From NCBI RefSeq assembly GCF_000189635.1, contig NW_002476290.1, positions 1 to 64,000 on the forward strand: a stretch of 64,000 nt of DNA. The letters are read 5' to 3'. The notes under the pieces are model-generated. The model saw nothing but the letters and a program-made list of their open reading frames with translations. It ran no database searches and was not told the origin of the DNA. Made by a program: the position numbers and the translations under genes. The stretch's first letter is position 1, and each line of letters begins with the position of its first letter. Shown piece by piece: positions 12,439 to 26,054 of the stretch. The DNA is from Tetrahymena thermophila SB210 (Eukaryota > Ciliophora > Oligohymenophorea > Hymenostomatida > Tetrahymenidae).

Positions 12439-13809
12439 TCATTTGCTTTTGTCTGTTTTGTCAATCAATTATTCAAGATCTTCGAAAGTAACAAAGTCGT
12501 TTAGTAAATCCTCCCAAACACCTTTAGGGAGAATCTTTCTGTATTTTTTTCTTAATTCTTTGATTGCAATTAGTGAGTAAATGTAGGTTCTTCTAAATCT
12601 AATAAACCTAGAAATGAAGTACTCTAACATTTTTTTAACACGCTCTGTGCGTTTAAACTTAACATCTGATATTTCACGGAAAGCGCATAAATTGGGTAAG
12701 TTTTTTAATATACGAGCTGATTTGTCATATAAAAAGTCAATTTTTTAGCTAAGATTTATAGAGAAGTACATGATAGAGGATTTCTTACTGATGAAGTTTT
12801 TTATTATTTTAACCTAATCTTCTTAGAAATATTTAGGACTTTCAAAATGCAATTTTAATAGCTGGGGCAAGTGGTAAAGAGAAATAAAAATGTCCTCTAT
12901 ACTATTTGTGGCATTAACGCGAAGATGGACATCTTTTAAGTTATAATTATTATTGGTTATTAGTTATGTTATAAAGGTATTGTCAAATAGCTTTGCTTCA
13001 ACAAAATCTAAATTCAATATCTAAATATTGCCTTGCTAGAAATCAAAGACCGTTCCCTTCAAGAAATCAATTTTTGAAAATTTGAGTGAGACCTTTTTAA
13101 GCTAAGTAGCAGTCTCTAAAATTTTGCAAAATAGGAATACTCTTTCTAACTAGATAAAGAACTTGGCTCCAAGTTCAATTTCGAGTTCTTGCAGCTTTGG
13201 AGCTTTTTTTATGAGCAAGAATAATTGATTAAATGAATCATCATTTAAGAAGATGTCATTAAATTAGATTTTCAATTTCTAAATAGAATATTTGAATGTT
13301 CTCACTGATTTTAGAATTTTAGAAAGAGTGTCCTTGGATTTACTAAGACCACGAACGCAGAGAGCGATTTCTTGGATATCTCTGCTTTCTAATGAGTAAA
13401 ATAGGAGATCACTGTAATCCATAAACTATTATTAATACTCGACTGTGAAAGAGAATTTTCTTAAGTTGGAGCATTGATTTATGAATTTTGTGTATTTAGA
13501 GGCTTCCATTAAGCTTTGTTCATCGTCTAATTCTTACTCATTAATAGTTTTCTTTTGGACAATAATTGCTAAATTTTCAATATCCTCTGGATAAGTGATT
13601 AATCCAAGCTTTTTCATGTAATACTGTTTATCTTAGCGAGGGAGCTAAATAATCAATGTGTAATCTTCTTCATTATACTAGCTTAAGAGCTATTTCTTTT
13701 ACTCACTAGTTAAGCTATTGTAGTAATTTTCGATACTTTTTTCGTATGCTAATTTTTAGGCTTCTAATTGCTAGTTGATCTCAGCTTGTGAGAGAGAACT
13801 TGGTGACAT
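12439..13809 (-). CDS. LRR-like protein of unknown function, 456 aa
   Basis: A single uninterrupted exon from ATG at 13809 to TGA at 12439, with many internal TAA/TAG codons read as Gln. The middle half carries irregular leucine-rich segments such as LKIQFNDIFLNDDSFNQLF, APKLQELEIELGAKFFIQ and GNIQILNLDFVEAKLFDN, spaced like ribonuclease-inhibitor-type LRRs. The N-terminal 100 residues are Gln/Glu-rich and probably helical (SLSQAEINQQLEAQKLAYEK). The C-terminal part is basic (RFIRFRRTYIYSLIAIKELR) and ends with DKTDKSK. No signal peptide or membrane segment is visible. It resembles the large, poorly described LRR families of ciliates. I do not recognise a specific function. Confidence 0.8.
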
Positions 13810-14104
13810 TCTCCTCAATAAATCTATTTATTATTATATCTATTTTTTTACTAAAACGAATGGGATAATATTGACTTTATATTATTTTCTCAAAAAAGGA
13901 TTGAGAATACTCAAATCAAAATAATCTTATTTGTTTTTGACACCAGCATAAGATTTCCTGATAAAGAATTAATTTTTTTATTCTGCAAAATAAAATCTTT
14001 CATAACTCTCAAAATCCCACTCTAATAACTCATTTTACTATTTTTGACAAATCAAAGAAAGATAGAAATAAAAAATTTTTTATTAATTAATTGAGCACTC
14101 TTTA
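13810..14104 (-). other. Upstream region of the LRR-like gene
   Basis: About 300 bases upstream of the ATG at 13809 on the minus strand, of mixed AT-rich composition. This is the probable promoter and 5' UTR. I see no extra exon. Confidence 0.35.
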
Positions 14105-14400
14105 AGAATATAATTGAATGAATGCTCATTATGATTATAATTGAATATTTATTCTTTACGATATAATTGAATATTTATTCTTGACGATATAATTGAATAT
14201 TTATTATTTATGATATAATTCAATACTCTTTATGATTTAATTGAATGCTTTTTGTGAATATAATTAAATACATGAATATTATTGAATTCTCTTTTTGTTT
14301 ATATTGAATACTCTTTATGAGTTTAATTGAATATTCTTTATGAATATAATTGAATACTCTTAATGATTTAATTGAATATTATTTATGATAATAATTTAAT
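14105..14400. repeat. Tandem array of ~24-30-base units built on ATAATTGAATAnTnTTTA
   Basis: About eleven degenerate copies of a unit reading roughly GATATAATTGAATATTTATTCTT follow each other, for example near 14160, 14188, 14211, 14235, 14320 and 14345. The period varies between about 24 and 30 bases, and GAATACTC alternates with GAATATTT. There is no open frame. This is a minisatellite in the noncoding stretch upstream of the LRR-like gene. Confidence 0.75.
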
Positions 14401-17400
14401 ATATAAAATGCTTAGGAATGACTAAATAAATAATTGCAGGAATATTCTTTGCTTGTGGAAACAAAAGACATTGAATTATTTATAAATTTAAAAAATATAT
14501 TATTTTTTGAGATGGTTTTTTTAATTCAAGTAAAATAATAATATAAGATTTACTTTGATTTTAATTGCTTTTTAATAAAGTAATTCTTTTTAAAAGTTAA
14601 TAATTGCTAAATTTCTAAAGCATTAATAACAAATAAAAAAAATTTATTTGTGTAATACATAAGATTTATTAAATAAATTAGAAAGCTAATTAATTAATAT
14701 AAAAAATTGACTAAATCTAGATGTTAATTACTCTTCCTTACACTAATTTGATCTTATGACTAAAATAATATTTAATAGACAAAAATTTATAGATATATTT
14801 TTTTAGAGATTAAAATTATTTTTTTGTAGTTAAAAATGTTTAGTTGATGAAATAAAATTAAATATTTATCAATCTTTTTAAAAAAAAATAGAATTTATTT
14901 TAAGTAAATATTATTTTAAAATTAACTAATGGCCTTAATTAATTAAATTGAAACAAAACTAAAGAGAAGTTTTGGTTTTAGCTTATGGTGATTGATATTA
15001 GTTTACAGATGGCTTTTAAAGATTTTTGTACACTTTTCAAATTTTGAGCGAAAAAAAGTGAATTGAAAGATTTTGTCACAGTTCAGAAAAATATTAGTTA
15101 AATGAGTCTAAGATATGAAAAAAAATATTGCAAAATTGTATTTTTAATGCTTTTGAACTCTCTACTTTGTAAATAGATTATGACTCTGCAATATACAGTG
15201 TTTGCGCGCTCGTTGAAGTAAGTAAAGAGAAATGAAAGATTTTATAGAACAGATATTATTATTTGAATTTGAAATAATTAATTTCTTAGATAAACTGGTA
15301 AATTTAATAAAGAAAAATATCTTTCATAACAAATTAGCAAAGCTTTTATCAGACAGTAAAATTTCGAAATAAGATTATTAAATGTATTTTTCTTTGTGAG
15401 AGTAAAACAGCTTTGATTTAATTTGAAGGCAAACTGAAGAAATTCTAATAAGACAAAAGCATTATTAAAAAATTTAGAAAACCTATATCTTTGAAGCGTT
15501 TATTCAGCGGTTAGGATATATATTCAGACAGTACTCTTAGGATAATTTTAATTTAACTTTAAAAGCAATGTAAGAAAAGTTTGCTGGCCTTAAAAATTTT
15601 ATTAATAAAAATTTATTATAAAATTTTTTCTTTAGCTAGCGGCTGGAACATGTAGATTAAGATGTACATTTTTGCATTTATATTTATATTAAAGGGCTAA
15701 ACGAAACAGAATGGGTAGATAAAAAGGTATTTTTTGAAATAAAAGAAAAAGTAAAATGATTTTTTTTTTATTAATGAGGAAGGCGCGTAAGTAAGCAAGT
15801 CTCATTGAAAAAAAATAGCAATGGTAAGGCATTAGAAAAAACTTCGACTTTCTAATTAACAATCTTTTAAATATTAAGGTTGTTATGATATTTACTTTTG
15901 CAATTAGAAAACATAAGTATTTGATTGTTAAATAAGAAAGAAATGCCTATTTGCGGATGTTGCTTTATATAACATAAAAATGAATTAGATAGTTCCTTAG
16001 TCAATAACAACTTGAATTAGTAGGAGTAAGTAAATCAAAAAACAAGGCAAATATAATTAATTCTTCATTTTGAATTTAAATTTAATTTTTATTGTATTTA
16101 AATATATTTTCATATTAAGATTAAAGTAATAGAAAGCACAGCAAGCGCTCATTCTTTCTTTCTTTCATTCATTTATTGTATTTTATGTTCAAATTTAAAA
16201 TATAAAATTTATAAGCCAGCTTAATCCTTTTTAATGTTAAAAAATAATTTAAAAGGACTGATTATTGATAGCCTGGTTTATCAGTGCATTTCTTACATTT
16301 TCATATTAATTAATCGTTTTTATTTATAGAAACCATTGTAGAGTAGGAATAATCACAAAAGATCAGCAAAAAATACTAAAAGCCCATAAAAATAATAAAA
16401 GTCCTCTTTAGAGGAGGGGCTTTTATAAATTTCTGAGAAAGGAGGGAAAAAAGTATGTTAAGAAAATAAATAAAAAACGTCGAAAATAATAGAAACACTC
16501 CTTTTTTTTTTATTTTGTGTTTGCTTTAGATTTATGTTTTGGAACGATCTAATATCTGATTACTATCTAACAGTCAATCTATTTAATTATTACGCTGAAT
16601 GTAAACTCAGATAGAGGACATATCTTACTACGCAATATTCTCAATAAAATACGAAATGTAAATCTATTTGCTTATCTTATCGCCTTGGATTTTTAAGCAA
16701 TTTAATCATTTATGTTAAGAAGTTAGAAGCGGTTCGTCAAAGAAAATACAAAATTTTTAGAATAAATTACATTTTTTTTCATAATATTTAAAAAGGGAGT
16801 CTTTTTAAAAAAATTTCTTTATTTCATAATTTTACTCAAGTCATAGCCTATCACAAATCATTAGAGGCATATTTAATTATTCCTTTTTAACACCTCCTTG
16901 GTGAGCTTACATTTTTAATCAAAGTAAAACTCAGCTAGGAACATAATTTGCATGATCCGCTACCTCATTTTTGAAGTTTGCTAAACTCTTGCTTTTAGTT
17001 ATTGCTATATAAATTATTTTCTGTGAAAATTAAATGAGCTAAGTATCAGTAAATAATATAAAATAAATCTCTAAAGTTAACTCTATTGCATTATGTTTTA
17101 GAGTAACGAAAAATCGTTCATCTACTATTTTCTTTAAAAATTCTCTCCCTATAAAGTGTGGGTGTAATTATCCTAATTAAAATAAACAGTTTTTAATTAT
17201 ATCTAATAACAAAATTTTCTTTTGTCTTTATTATGTATGCTTGATTGCGCTTGCTATCTTACTAGCTAGCTAAATTGCTAACTGCAGTTTTTATACTACC
17301 TCTTCAATTTTTTGATAATCAATCAGCTGATTCCTTTTTTTTTCTTCCTTACCTAATTACTCAAATAATTAAAATTTATTTAATAATTGTTTTTATTCTT

Positions 17401-18418
17401 GAGTTAGTCATTTATATACAAATTTACTGTTCAATATTTTAAGTTTCGTACGATTTTATTTACATAGCAAAAATATGTATAATTAAATTTCTATTTTTAT
17501 TTAATTTTATCTATCATTTTAATGGGCATAAAAAATTGTATACAAATTTAACTAAGAAATTAAAACATGTAAAAAATCAAATTAAAAAAAATATACAGGC
17601 CTTTCATATTTTAAAACAAAGTGCTTGTTTGTTTATTTGTTTATTTAATTGATTGAATTAATTGTGTATGGAAATAGCAAAAAATAAGGGAAAGAAAACT
17701 AAAAAATTTAATTCATCTCAATTTCAATTTATTTGCTTCGTTTCTTGTAAATATTTGCTTAACATAAAAGTTATAAGAAGAAAATTACATTTAATAAGTT
17801 AAATACTTTATAGATAGCAAGAAAATAAATAGTCTTATTATAATAGCTTTTTCTCATACATGTTTTATAAAATTAAAAGGTAGAATAATTATTGAGATTC
17901 CCTCCTAGGTAAAGGATAAAATATAACATTAATTTGAAGGCTAAAATTAGTCTATTATATGCAAATATAGAAAATAAGAGTAGAGAATTTTTTTTTTTTT
18001 GATGATTTCCATAAATGGTGAGAAAGCCAGAGATTCGATAAATTTTAGAAAAAGAATGGTACAAATTTCATAATACAAGAAAACAGGTATAAAAATATAT
18101 AGAGCACATGATAAAGTGAGATAGATAATTTAAGAAATTGATAATCAGGGTCTATTAATGAGTAGAAGTTTGTTTGCTATGGTCTCATTTATTCATGGTT
18201 TGATGTTGTGAGATGATTGGGTTATTTTTATGTCATAATAATATTTTTTTATTTAAAATTATTGGTTAAAATGAGAAACATAGTTTAATTGATTAATAGA
18301 TAGATATAAGTAGATGAATAAGTAGGATTAATTATAGCCTCTATATATTTAATTAACATGAATATTTCTGAGAACAAGAAGAACTTAGTGGGTGGGTGGG
18401 TAGGGCTAAGGGTTTGAT
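14401..18418. other. Long gene-poor region with less AT-rich patches
   Basis: About 4 kb in which I could not assemble a convincing gene. Between roughly 14950 and 17650 the sequence is noticeably less AT-rich than other gaps here (for instance 15160-15240 and 16530-16750), yet both strands are broken by TGA in every frame. A short frame on the minus strand near 16980 (36 codons) and one at 17873-18064 lack supporting features. I found no tRNA B box and no match to spliceosomal, SRP or 5S RNAs from memory. Noncoding RNAs remain possible. Confidence 0.45.
16378..16424. other. Two-step hairpin (inverted repeat) of 47 bases
   Basis: AAAAGCCC at 16378-16385 pairs perfectly with GGGCTTTT at 16417-16424. 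Inside it TCCTC (16402-16406) pairs with GAGGA (16411-16415) around a four-base TTTA loop. The two stems are separated by a 16-base bulge on the 5' side. A strong stem-loop is unusual in such AT-rich DNA; it could be part of a noncoding RNA or just a local inverted repeat. Confidence 0.5.
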
Positions 18419-18475
18419 TGTATGTATGTATATATGTATATATGAATGTAAGCATGTAAGCATGTAAGTTTGTAA
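18419..18475. repeat. TGTA-type microsatellite
   Basis: A short run of tetranucleotide-like repeats (TGTATGTATGTATATATG, then GTAAGCATGTAAGCATGTAAG) lies about 150 bases beyond the 3' end of the minus-strand gene at 18629. It is simple-sequence DNA with no coding content. Confidence 0.7.
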
Positions 18476-18628
18476 TTAGATAATGTTAATGAGAATTTGT
18501 ATCAACCAAAGAAAGCGTTATTAATAGTATAGGACTGCTTGGAAGGAGTTGATTGATTTTTAAATTCATTTATTTGGTCCTTCGTAAAAAAAAAAATATT
18601 ATAAATAATAAAGTTCTTCTTCTCGCGC

Positions 18629-19270
18629 TCACTCTCTCTCTTCCTCCTTTATAGAATCAGCGGGCTGAGATTTGGGAATTTTTGCTATATGGAGCTTTTT
18701 ATAGAAAGCCACATTATTGAGTAAGTCATGGTTTGTGAAGCAGCGACTCAGGAAAAGGATGACGAGGAGATGAATAACTTTGTCTTTAACTCTACTTTTG
18801 TAAAGCCATTCAATTGCATAGATTTGCAAGAAATACTGGAATTGCTTACCATACCTTTCATTTTTGATGATCCTTTACAAGTAATTATTATTCACCTAAT
18901 GGCGATCGCAGAATCTCTTGAACTACTTGATTATGTCGAAGCTGCTCTTGCTGAGAGTGTCGATGCATTCCAACACCAGTCCATCGCTGTTAGTGCTGGT
19001 CATGTATTTGATGAAAGCTTTGATAATGTTTTTTACATTATTGGTTGTGTTGTTAAATTAATTAAAAGATTAAATCAAATCTTCATCGTCTTATTATGAA
19101 AAACCCTTCCAATTATCGATGAAATAGGTGTAAAGCATGACCAAGTAGTCATAAAACTCCTTCTCGTCGCACTCAGACTAGAGATGGGGTGAATTAATCT
19201 TCTCACAAGCGATCAAATTGAAGATCTAAGGTTGAGTGAGCTCTTCTTCTTAGATGTGTTGTTCACTCAT
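18629..19270 (-). CDS. Unknown 213-aa soluble protein, highly-expressed-type codons
   Basis: A single exon from ATG at 19270 to TGA at 18629, with several TAA/TAG Gln codons. The N-terminus is acidic (MSEQHIQEEELTQPQIFNLI). The body is predicted helical, with segments such as EFYDYLVMLYTYFIDNWKGF, NNVKNIIKAFIKYMTSTNSD and VIHLLVILFLSRCFTNHDLL. The last is hydrophobic but followed by charged residues, so I do not call it a membrane segment with confidence. The C-terminus is charged (SIKEEERE). Codon choice is richer in C and G at third positions (CTC, ATC, GAG, AAG) than in most genes here, suggesting strong expression. I do not recognise the family. Confidence 0.8.
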
Positions 19271-22200
19271 AATTTTTTTGTTTGTTTGTTTGCTTTATTA
19301 TTTGTTTTGAAAAAGGTATGGGAAATAAATGAATTTATTTATTTGATAGTTGTTAACCTTAAGCAATAAGCTAGCAGTTGCTTCAAATTTAATAATTGAT
19401 TTTATTTGATTTTTTTTTGTTATTATTCTTATTCTTTTTATCAAGGGAATAAGCACGCCGACAGACTTTTAAAGTTAAGTAAGACGGGAAAAAAATATGG
19501 AATTTTTTTAATTATTATTTAATGAAAGTATACTTTATTCCCAGTATCTCTTTTTTATTGTGGCTCTAATGTATCTTTAGCTTTCTCTTTATCTGTGAAT
19601 TTTTATTCACTCTCTCAAATTTGATGTCTTTATTCAAATTTATTATTTTTTTTTGAAGCCTTATTTTAATTAATTATTTTTTATATCTTTCAACCCAATT
19701 TTTAAAACATTAATCCAATTATAAAAAATTTCTAAATTTCATTCATTTTATTAGCAAATCTATTCAGAATCTATTAATCAATTTTCAACTTATAATAAAT
19801 CAATAAAAAATTCACTTATCCATTACTTTTCTTTTAATAAAAGCAAGCATATCCTCTTTTTCTTTCAACGAAAAATCTAAGCAAAAGTCCTAATTTAAAT
19901 GCGCCTTTTTTGGATTCTGCATGAAATTATATATTAACTCGCACCTTACAATTATTGTTCCGCTACTTCTTTCTATCCACATAAAAATATAATCTAATCA
20001 ATACATTATCATATTCCACAAAACAAAATCATAAATTTATTCATAAATAACACTTTTATGGTAGTGATGTATTTACATCAAAATAGATAAATTATTATTT
20101 CCAAGCATAAATCTGATTTTAGAAATTCTAACTTTCTGTCTCAAAATGTTTCTTTACTTGCTTGCTTTATTTATTTAATTTCTGATTTATTTTAAAATCT
20201 TACAAGAGTAGAGGCTTTTTTTCCTAAATCAATCCAGTTATAAAAAAGCAAATTTATTGCTATAAAAATATCTCCAATGTTCTCATTACTTACTGTATAC
20301 TTTTTTTAAATTAATTTTAACCAAAATTGTTCTCAAATTTAATGGTTCTCTTTTTAAATGTAGAATTTCCAAAATTAACTTTTCATATTGCTTTTGCTAC
20401 ACAATTTTAAGAAGTGAATGGCTTAGTAGCATTTCAAAGTTTTACTTATTTGATCCACATCTAAAAATAAACAAAAAGAAGAAGTAATCCTAACTCGATA
20501 AAAATATTGTTTCTCCAATTAAAAAATCGGACCTCAAAACAACAAGAAAAAATACAAATCTTCAAACTGATATATATTTCTTTACTTTTCTCTTAAATAT
20601 TTCTAAATACCTTACTGTAACCAAAAAATTACCTAAAATATTATCTATTCTAACAGATATTTGCTTATTCTGCTTCATGAAGTCTTATCTAACCAAATAA
20701 AATATTTCTCATAAACTTAGAATGCGTATTGAAGAATATATTTTTATTTTTTTACGGGTTTGTACAAAAAATCATTAAAAAATATTGGTAATGATTGACA
20801 AAAAAATACGAATTATTACTAAAGGCAACTTGATCAAAATAGAGTTGTAAAATAAAATTCTTAGCTTTAAAAAGCAAGACGCCAAAATTAGAGCATGATA
20901 AAGTAATAACTTGCACTTTTATAATGTTGAATAAGCAAGAAATTTTAAGCGAATCCCATTTTTTTTCATTCATTTTAATTAATAAATCGCACAAGCATAC
21001 AAACAAATAAGCAAACATACATACATAAATACGCACATACTTTTTTACATTAAACTCGTAAATGAATTAAATTACACTGAAATAAAATTTTGCATTTAAA
21101 ATTAATTAAAAATGAAGGTGAAGAAATTTTAAAGTAATTAATTATTGTTTCCTTGAATGGGTATTTTCTTATTGCTAGAAAATTAACATCAAATTTAAAT
21201 TTACGTTCAATTAATAATTACTTATTGTCAATTCAATGATTAACTTTTATACTCAATACCTGTACACAATTAATTATTAATATTTTATTTATGTTATTCC
21301 CCAAACATAAATAAATAAATAAGTAGTCTGCCAAAAACTATCAAGCAAGATAAAATATTAGTATCATAAAAAAAATAAAAATTGGATTTATTGATTGCTA
21401 AAATGGATGCGCTTAACAAACTTAATTGAGGAACCTCTACCTAAAATAGCATCTTACTAATTCTACTACATTTATATCCGTTTCTGCTGAACTTTTCAAG
21501 CACTAACTCTGATAAAAATACATTAATTATTAGCTTTAAGACTTGATGATCATGTTTTTTTGATTACTCCTCTATAAAGGTTTTTCTGCAAAATATTATA
21601 TTGACAATAACAAAATCTAAAAATATTCAAACAATACAATTAATTTGTACTATTAAAAAAAGCTACCTCAAAATAGCATAAAAATCAAGCGCATCTTATC
21701 CAAAAGAAATTAAATTATCATCCATACATTTATATATTACAGAAACATATTACGAATTTTTTTCAGATAGAAATAATGATGATAATTTAAACTCTATATT
21801 TTTTTAATTCATATTAAACCTTTTTAAAAATTCTACATTAATTTTATTTAAAAATTTTTATCTTTGATTATTTCATATTTAATAAAATAGCCCGCTTTAT
21901 TTATTTATTTTTTCTCATATTACTAATTATGAGTCAGCTACTTACCTACCTCGTTAGTATATACATACATATAATCAATCATTCAAATAATCACTTTTTA
22001 ATATAAATTATTTAAACAAATGATCTATCTATTTTCTTCTAAGAAAAGCTGAAGTTGATTTTGTAATAACTTGAGTTATAAAAATAAAATTATCGTCTAA
22101 CATTATTATTTTCCTTTATATTTTTTTTGGATGAAAAAATTCATTTATTTTTGCAATAAAGCTTATTTATTATTCTATTTAAATCATTTAAAATTTTATT

Positions 22201-24275
22201 TCTCAATAAGATCTATCTATATTTCTATTACTTTTTGTAATTTATTTTATAAAAAATAATTTATTATTATTATTTTTATCACTCATTCTTTCATTAAATA
22301 ATAAATAATCTAATATTGAATAATATATTTTATCGCTCAATTAAATTTATTTATTTTTACTTATATAAAATATTTAATTATCACTTTAAAATAAAAACTT
22401 ATTCAGATTTTATATTCTTGCAATAACATATTTTATTATACAAATTTACTTCTTTATTCTTATTTATTGTTTTTTTTAATAATTTGAAGTTGTATTTTTA
22501 TTTTTCACATTCAATAAAATATTTTAAAGCATTAAAAACCTGATTTTATTAAATTTCTCTCAATTAATTGAGTTTAAATTATTAATTTTATAAATATAAT
22601 TCAATATTATTTTTTATATCAGAATATTTTTTTTTAAATAATTTTAAATTCTAAGTTTTACATGAGAATCTTGATATATAAAAAAATAATGCCATCATTT
22701 TAAATTTTAATTAAAAAATTTTCGATTTCAAAAAAATAATCATTGCCTTTTTAATAAAAACTCATTCTTAATTTTAATAAGCATATTTTCATATAAAGCA
22801 AAAGTTATTAATCCATAATCTCTTACGACAGCTCTTTCTTCCTAAATTGATTTCGTCAAATATTAATAAATAAAATTTTCTTCAATCTTGAAAGATATCT
22901 TAACAAATGATTAGCAAATTTTTTTAAATAAAAACTAGAAACTATATTTAAATTTTATGAAAATGTTAGAAAAAACTTATGAAATATTTTACATCCTCTT
23001 TATATGCGTAAATATAATGATTTTAAACGAAGAGGAGCTTTTATTAATTGCAATTAAATAAAATTTTGTAAAAGTTTGTAGTAATCTTTAAATTAGTCAA
23101 AAAAGAATTGATTTTTGTCACTATATTTTTTTACACCCAAAAAACTAAGTTTTGAAATTAGGGAAAAAGTTATTTTTCTTTCTTTACCTTTAAAAATGAA
23201 AATTATACAAAAAAATTCTCCAAAATTTACTTAAAAAATTTATAATTTTTATTATTAGTAATAACACCAAATTATTATAATGCCAAATTATTGACATTCT
23301 TCCATATAAATCTATTTGCCTATTCTTAACTATAAATTTTTACCACAAGCTAGCAAAATAGATATAACATTTTTATAAAGCTATCAAATGTAAAATCTTT
23401 TACAGCTATTAAATGTTAATTTATTGATATCAAATTCGTACCTTCATGCTATGTATTAGACTTAATAAATAAAAAAATGCATGTTGATTTTTCGTCATTT
23501 TAAGAAATTGAAAAAGGGAAAAAAATTATTAATTGAAAATTTTAATTCAGCATTCATTCCATCCTCAGAACTAAAGCAGCTTGAAATAAATTTAGAAATT
23601 AATAATTTTCTTGTGAAATTTTATCCTTTCATCCATCCAAATTAATGGCAAGATAGTTAAAATTGCATACCAATGTCATAGTTTTTTTTTGAAGGCACCA
23701 TAAATAATAATTTTGGATCTCAAGCTCATATTCAAGATATAATAAGTAGATAAAACATGTATATGTTATTCTTAGTATATTTTTGTAGAAAAGTGTGTTG
23801 ACCAAATTATATTTGTAAATACAAAATTTTTTATAGACTCACCTTTTACTATGATACTATTTTCGTTCTTGTGTGCTAATCAGCAGATAGTTAACAATAT
23901 TTAATAAAATTAGTGGTAATACTGTATAAAAATAAAAATGTTTGTACTTACAAAATCAAATAAATAGAAATTAAATAAAAAGTTTTTTCTAAACAAAAAA
24001 TATTTAATAATTATAAAACTAAGACTACTTATTTTATACTATATAATGTATTTATTTATTTATTATTTAGAGAGATTTAAACAAATTATTTAACATTACA
24101 AAGTTACTTTTCAAATGAAGAAATTTTTTTAGAATCAATATTATTTATAATTATCATAAATATATAAAATTTAATTGATGATGTAAGGAGTAAACTAATT
24201 CTTAAAAATAATTTAATTATTTATTATAAAATATAAAGATTATTCTTGTTGTTTATTAAATATTTATTATTATTT
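19271..24275. other. 5-kb AT-rich region, no gene recognised
   Basis: It lies between two minus-strand genes. The first few hundred bases, including a TTTG run at about 19276-19300, would hold the promoter of the 18629-19270 gene. Apart from that I find only AT-rich DNA with short frames interrupted by TGA, for example a 94-codon minus-strand frame at 20752-21036 of low coding character. No RNA gene or organised repeat was seen. 22200-22600 is almost pure A/T. A long multi-intron gene with weak exons cannot be excluded by eye. Confidence 0.4.
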
Positions 24276-25640
24276 TCATTTCTTATTTTATATTTGAAAA
24301 ATTATTTTTTTGTATAAATTTTGTGGCTGTTTTTAGTTGTTTAATTGAAAATTTTATTTATCCAAATTTTTCTATGATGGCTCGTTTATTGGAATTGTTT
24401 GAGATATTTGATGATGCTATTATTATTATTATTATAATTGTTGCTACTGAGATAGTTGCTATTTGCTATAGCTCACACTTTGATACTTGGTTGGAATTTT
24501 TGGTAGATATAAGTTTTACCATGCCTTCCCATACTTGTTTTATTATTTTACTTTGATCCTTTCTTCTTTTCTTTTTTGATAGTTTGTTTATCTCAACAGG
24601 ACTTCTAATAAATTTTCGTTATCAATGTGCTTTTTTATATCAGGAGAATGGGCAACAGATCCGTCTAAGTCATTATTTATTTATTCTCTCTTATTCTAGA
24701 CTCTTCTTTGTATCTTTTGGTATTCTGAGTCATAAAAATCATATCTTTAAATCATTTTTTAGATTTTATTTTCTGCATTTATGATAAAGGAATATTTTTT
24801 AGATATAAAATGGTCATCGACATTGCTTTGATTAAATGAATAACTATTTTAAATGGATGGAGGTGTGTGGTTACTAATACTTCTTTTATCACTGTTTTAA
24901 TTAAGACTGCAGTTTAAATTCTATTACTGAAAAGACTAGCTCCTTTCTGATCTTGATAAATGTTAATTCGAATTTAAGACTTCTTTTTCAGGACTATATA
25001 AATTGCATGATGCTTTTTCATCTTATTAAAATGATACTTATGATTTTTTTTTATTAGAATTCTAATAGTAATTCATATGAGGAGAAAGTGATCTTTGTCT
25101 TAGTGACGAAACTGATGCATTATCATAGCTTATGTTTGTATTTATTACTTTATTAGCTTAGCTGTGATAAGGAGAGGAATTATAAATTACAGATTAACTC
25201 ATAGGACTTTAATTTTATTCAAATTTCTATCTTGGATTTCTTAATATTTTTTGAGAGTAGTCTTGTACTTTATGAATAACATATTTGTTTTTTCTTTTTG
25301 ATTCATCTACATCATCGAGCATAATTTCTTCAAGTGCCTTCTTCTAATCTTAATCACTATTTTCTTAAACTGATTACATTAGCTTCTTAGGCAAGTCTTT
25401 ACTGATACTAGATTGGTTCCTTGTCAAGAAAACGCTTATGTCTTTCAGTAATTTTTTAGATCGATGACTTTGCTATTATTATGCTTCTTCTAATTCATCT
25501 TATTAAATGTTCATTCTAGCTTCAGATTCTTGCTATTTTTTTTGCGCCTATTCTCTAATGGAATTAATTCTAATTTAATTACGAAAAGCTAAACCTTTTT
25601 GGCTAAATATTAGTATATTTTAATCGGATTAGATATTCAT
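24276..25640 (-). CDS. Gln/Ser/Asn-rich protein of unknown function, 454 aa
   Basis: A single exon from ATG at 25640 to TGA at 24276, densely populated with TAA/TAG Gln codons. The N-terminal 80 residues are Gln/Glu-rich and probably coiled-coil (REQAQKKQQESEARMNIQQD). The middle is a Ser/Asn/Gln-rich, probably disordered region with phosphorylation-type sites (RQRSLSPHMNYY, SNHTPPS). A more conserved-looking helical segment follows (SEYQKIQRRVQNKREQINND, then NYQKRKEERIKVKQQNKYGK). Near the C-terminus is a glutamine run with histidines. No membrane segment or catalytic motif was seen. An ATG later in the frame is possible, but upstream codons keep the same character. Function unknown. Confidence 0.75.
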
Positions 25641-26054
25641 AGTTTGAAGGACAGATAGATAGATTTATGTATAAAAAAAATTTGTATATATCTTGCGAAA
25701 TAAAAAATATTTAGTCTTTTTGCTATGATAATTTTTACTATAGTTTTATTGGTTATTGATAATAATTGCAATACAAGGATTCTTCAAATTAATTAAAATA
25801 TTGATTATAATATATTAAGAGTAATTTATTACCATTCGATTATGCTTTTTAGATATATTACATATTTATTAAATTTATTTGAATATGAATTTACTTTATT
25901 TGTTTCATGTAGTAAGTTGAATACAAAAAAAGTGAATTAAAATATTAATAATATTTTAAAATATAATTTATAGAAAATATTTACAATAGTTTATTTATTT
26001 ATTTAATTTATAATGAATTAATTATTTTTAGCAAATTTTTAATTAAATTTTATT
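25641..26054. other. Intergenic gap between two minus-strand genes
   Basis: About 410 bases of AT-rich DNA. It would contain the 5' region of the Gln-rich gene and the 3' UTR of the small membrane protein gene. I see no exon. Confidence 0.4.

Noticed and set aside
17873-18064. 63-aa minus-strand frame
   Set aside because: Short, low coding character, no similarity and no splice signals linking it to a neighbour.
18728-19099. Plus-strand 123-aa frame
   Set aside because: It is antisense to the 213-aa minus-strand gene, which has an ATG, a single TGA and coding composition across the whole 642 bases.
24323-24784. Two plus-strand frames of 77 and 66 aa
   Set aside because: They are shadows of the Gln-rich minus-strand gene; poly-Ile is the reverse of its poly-Gln run.
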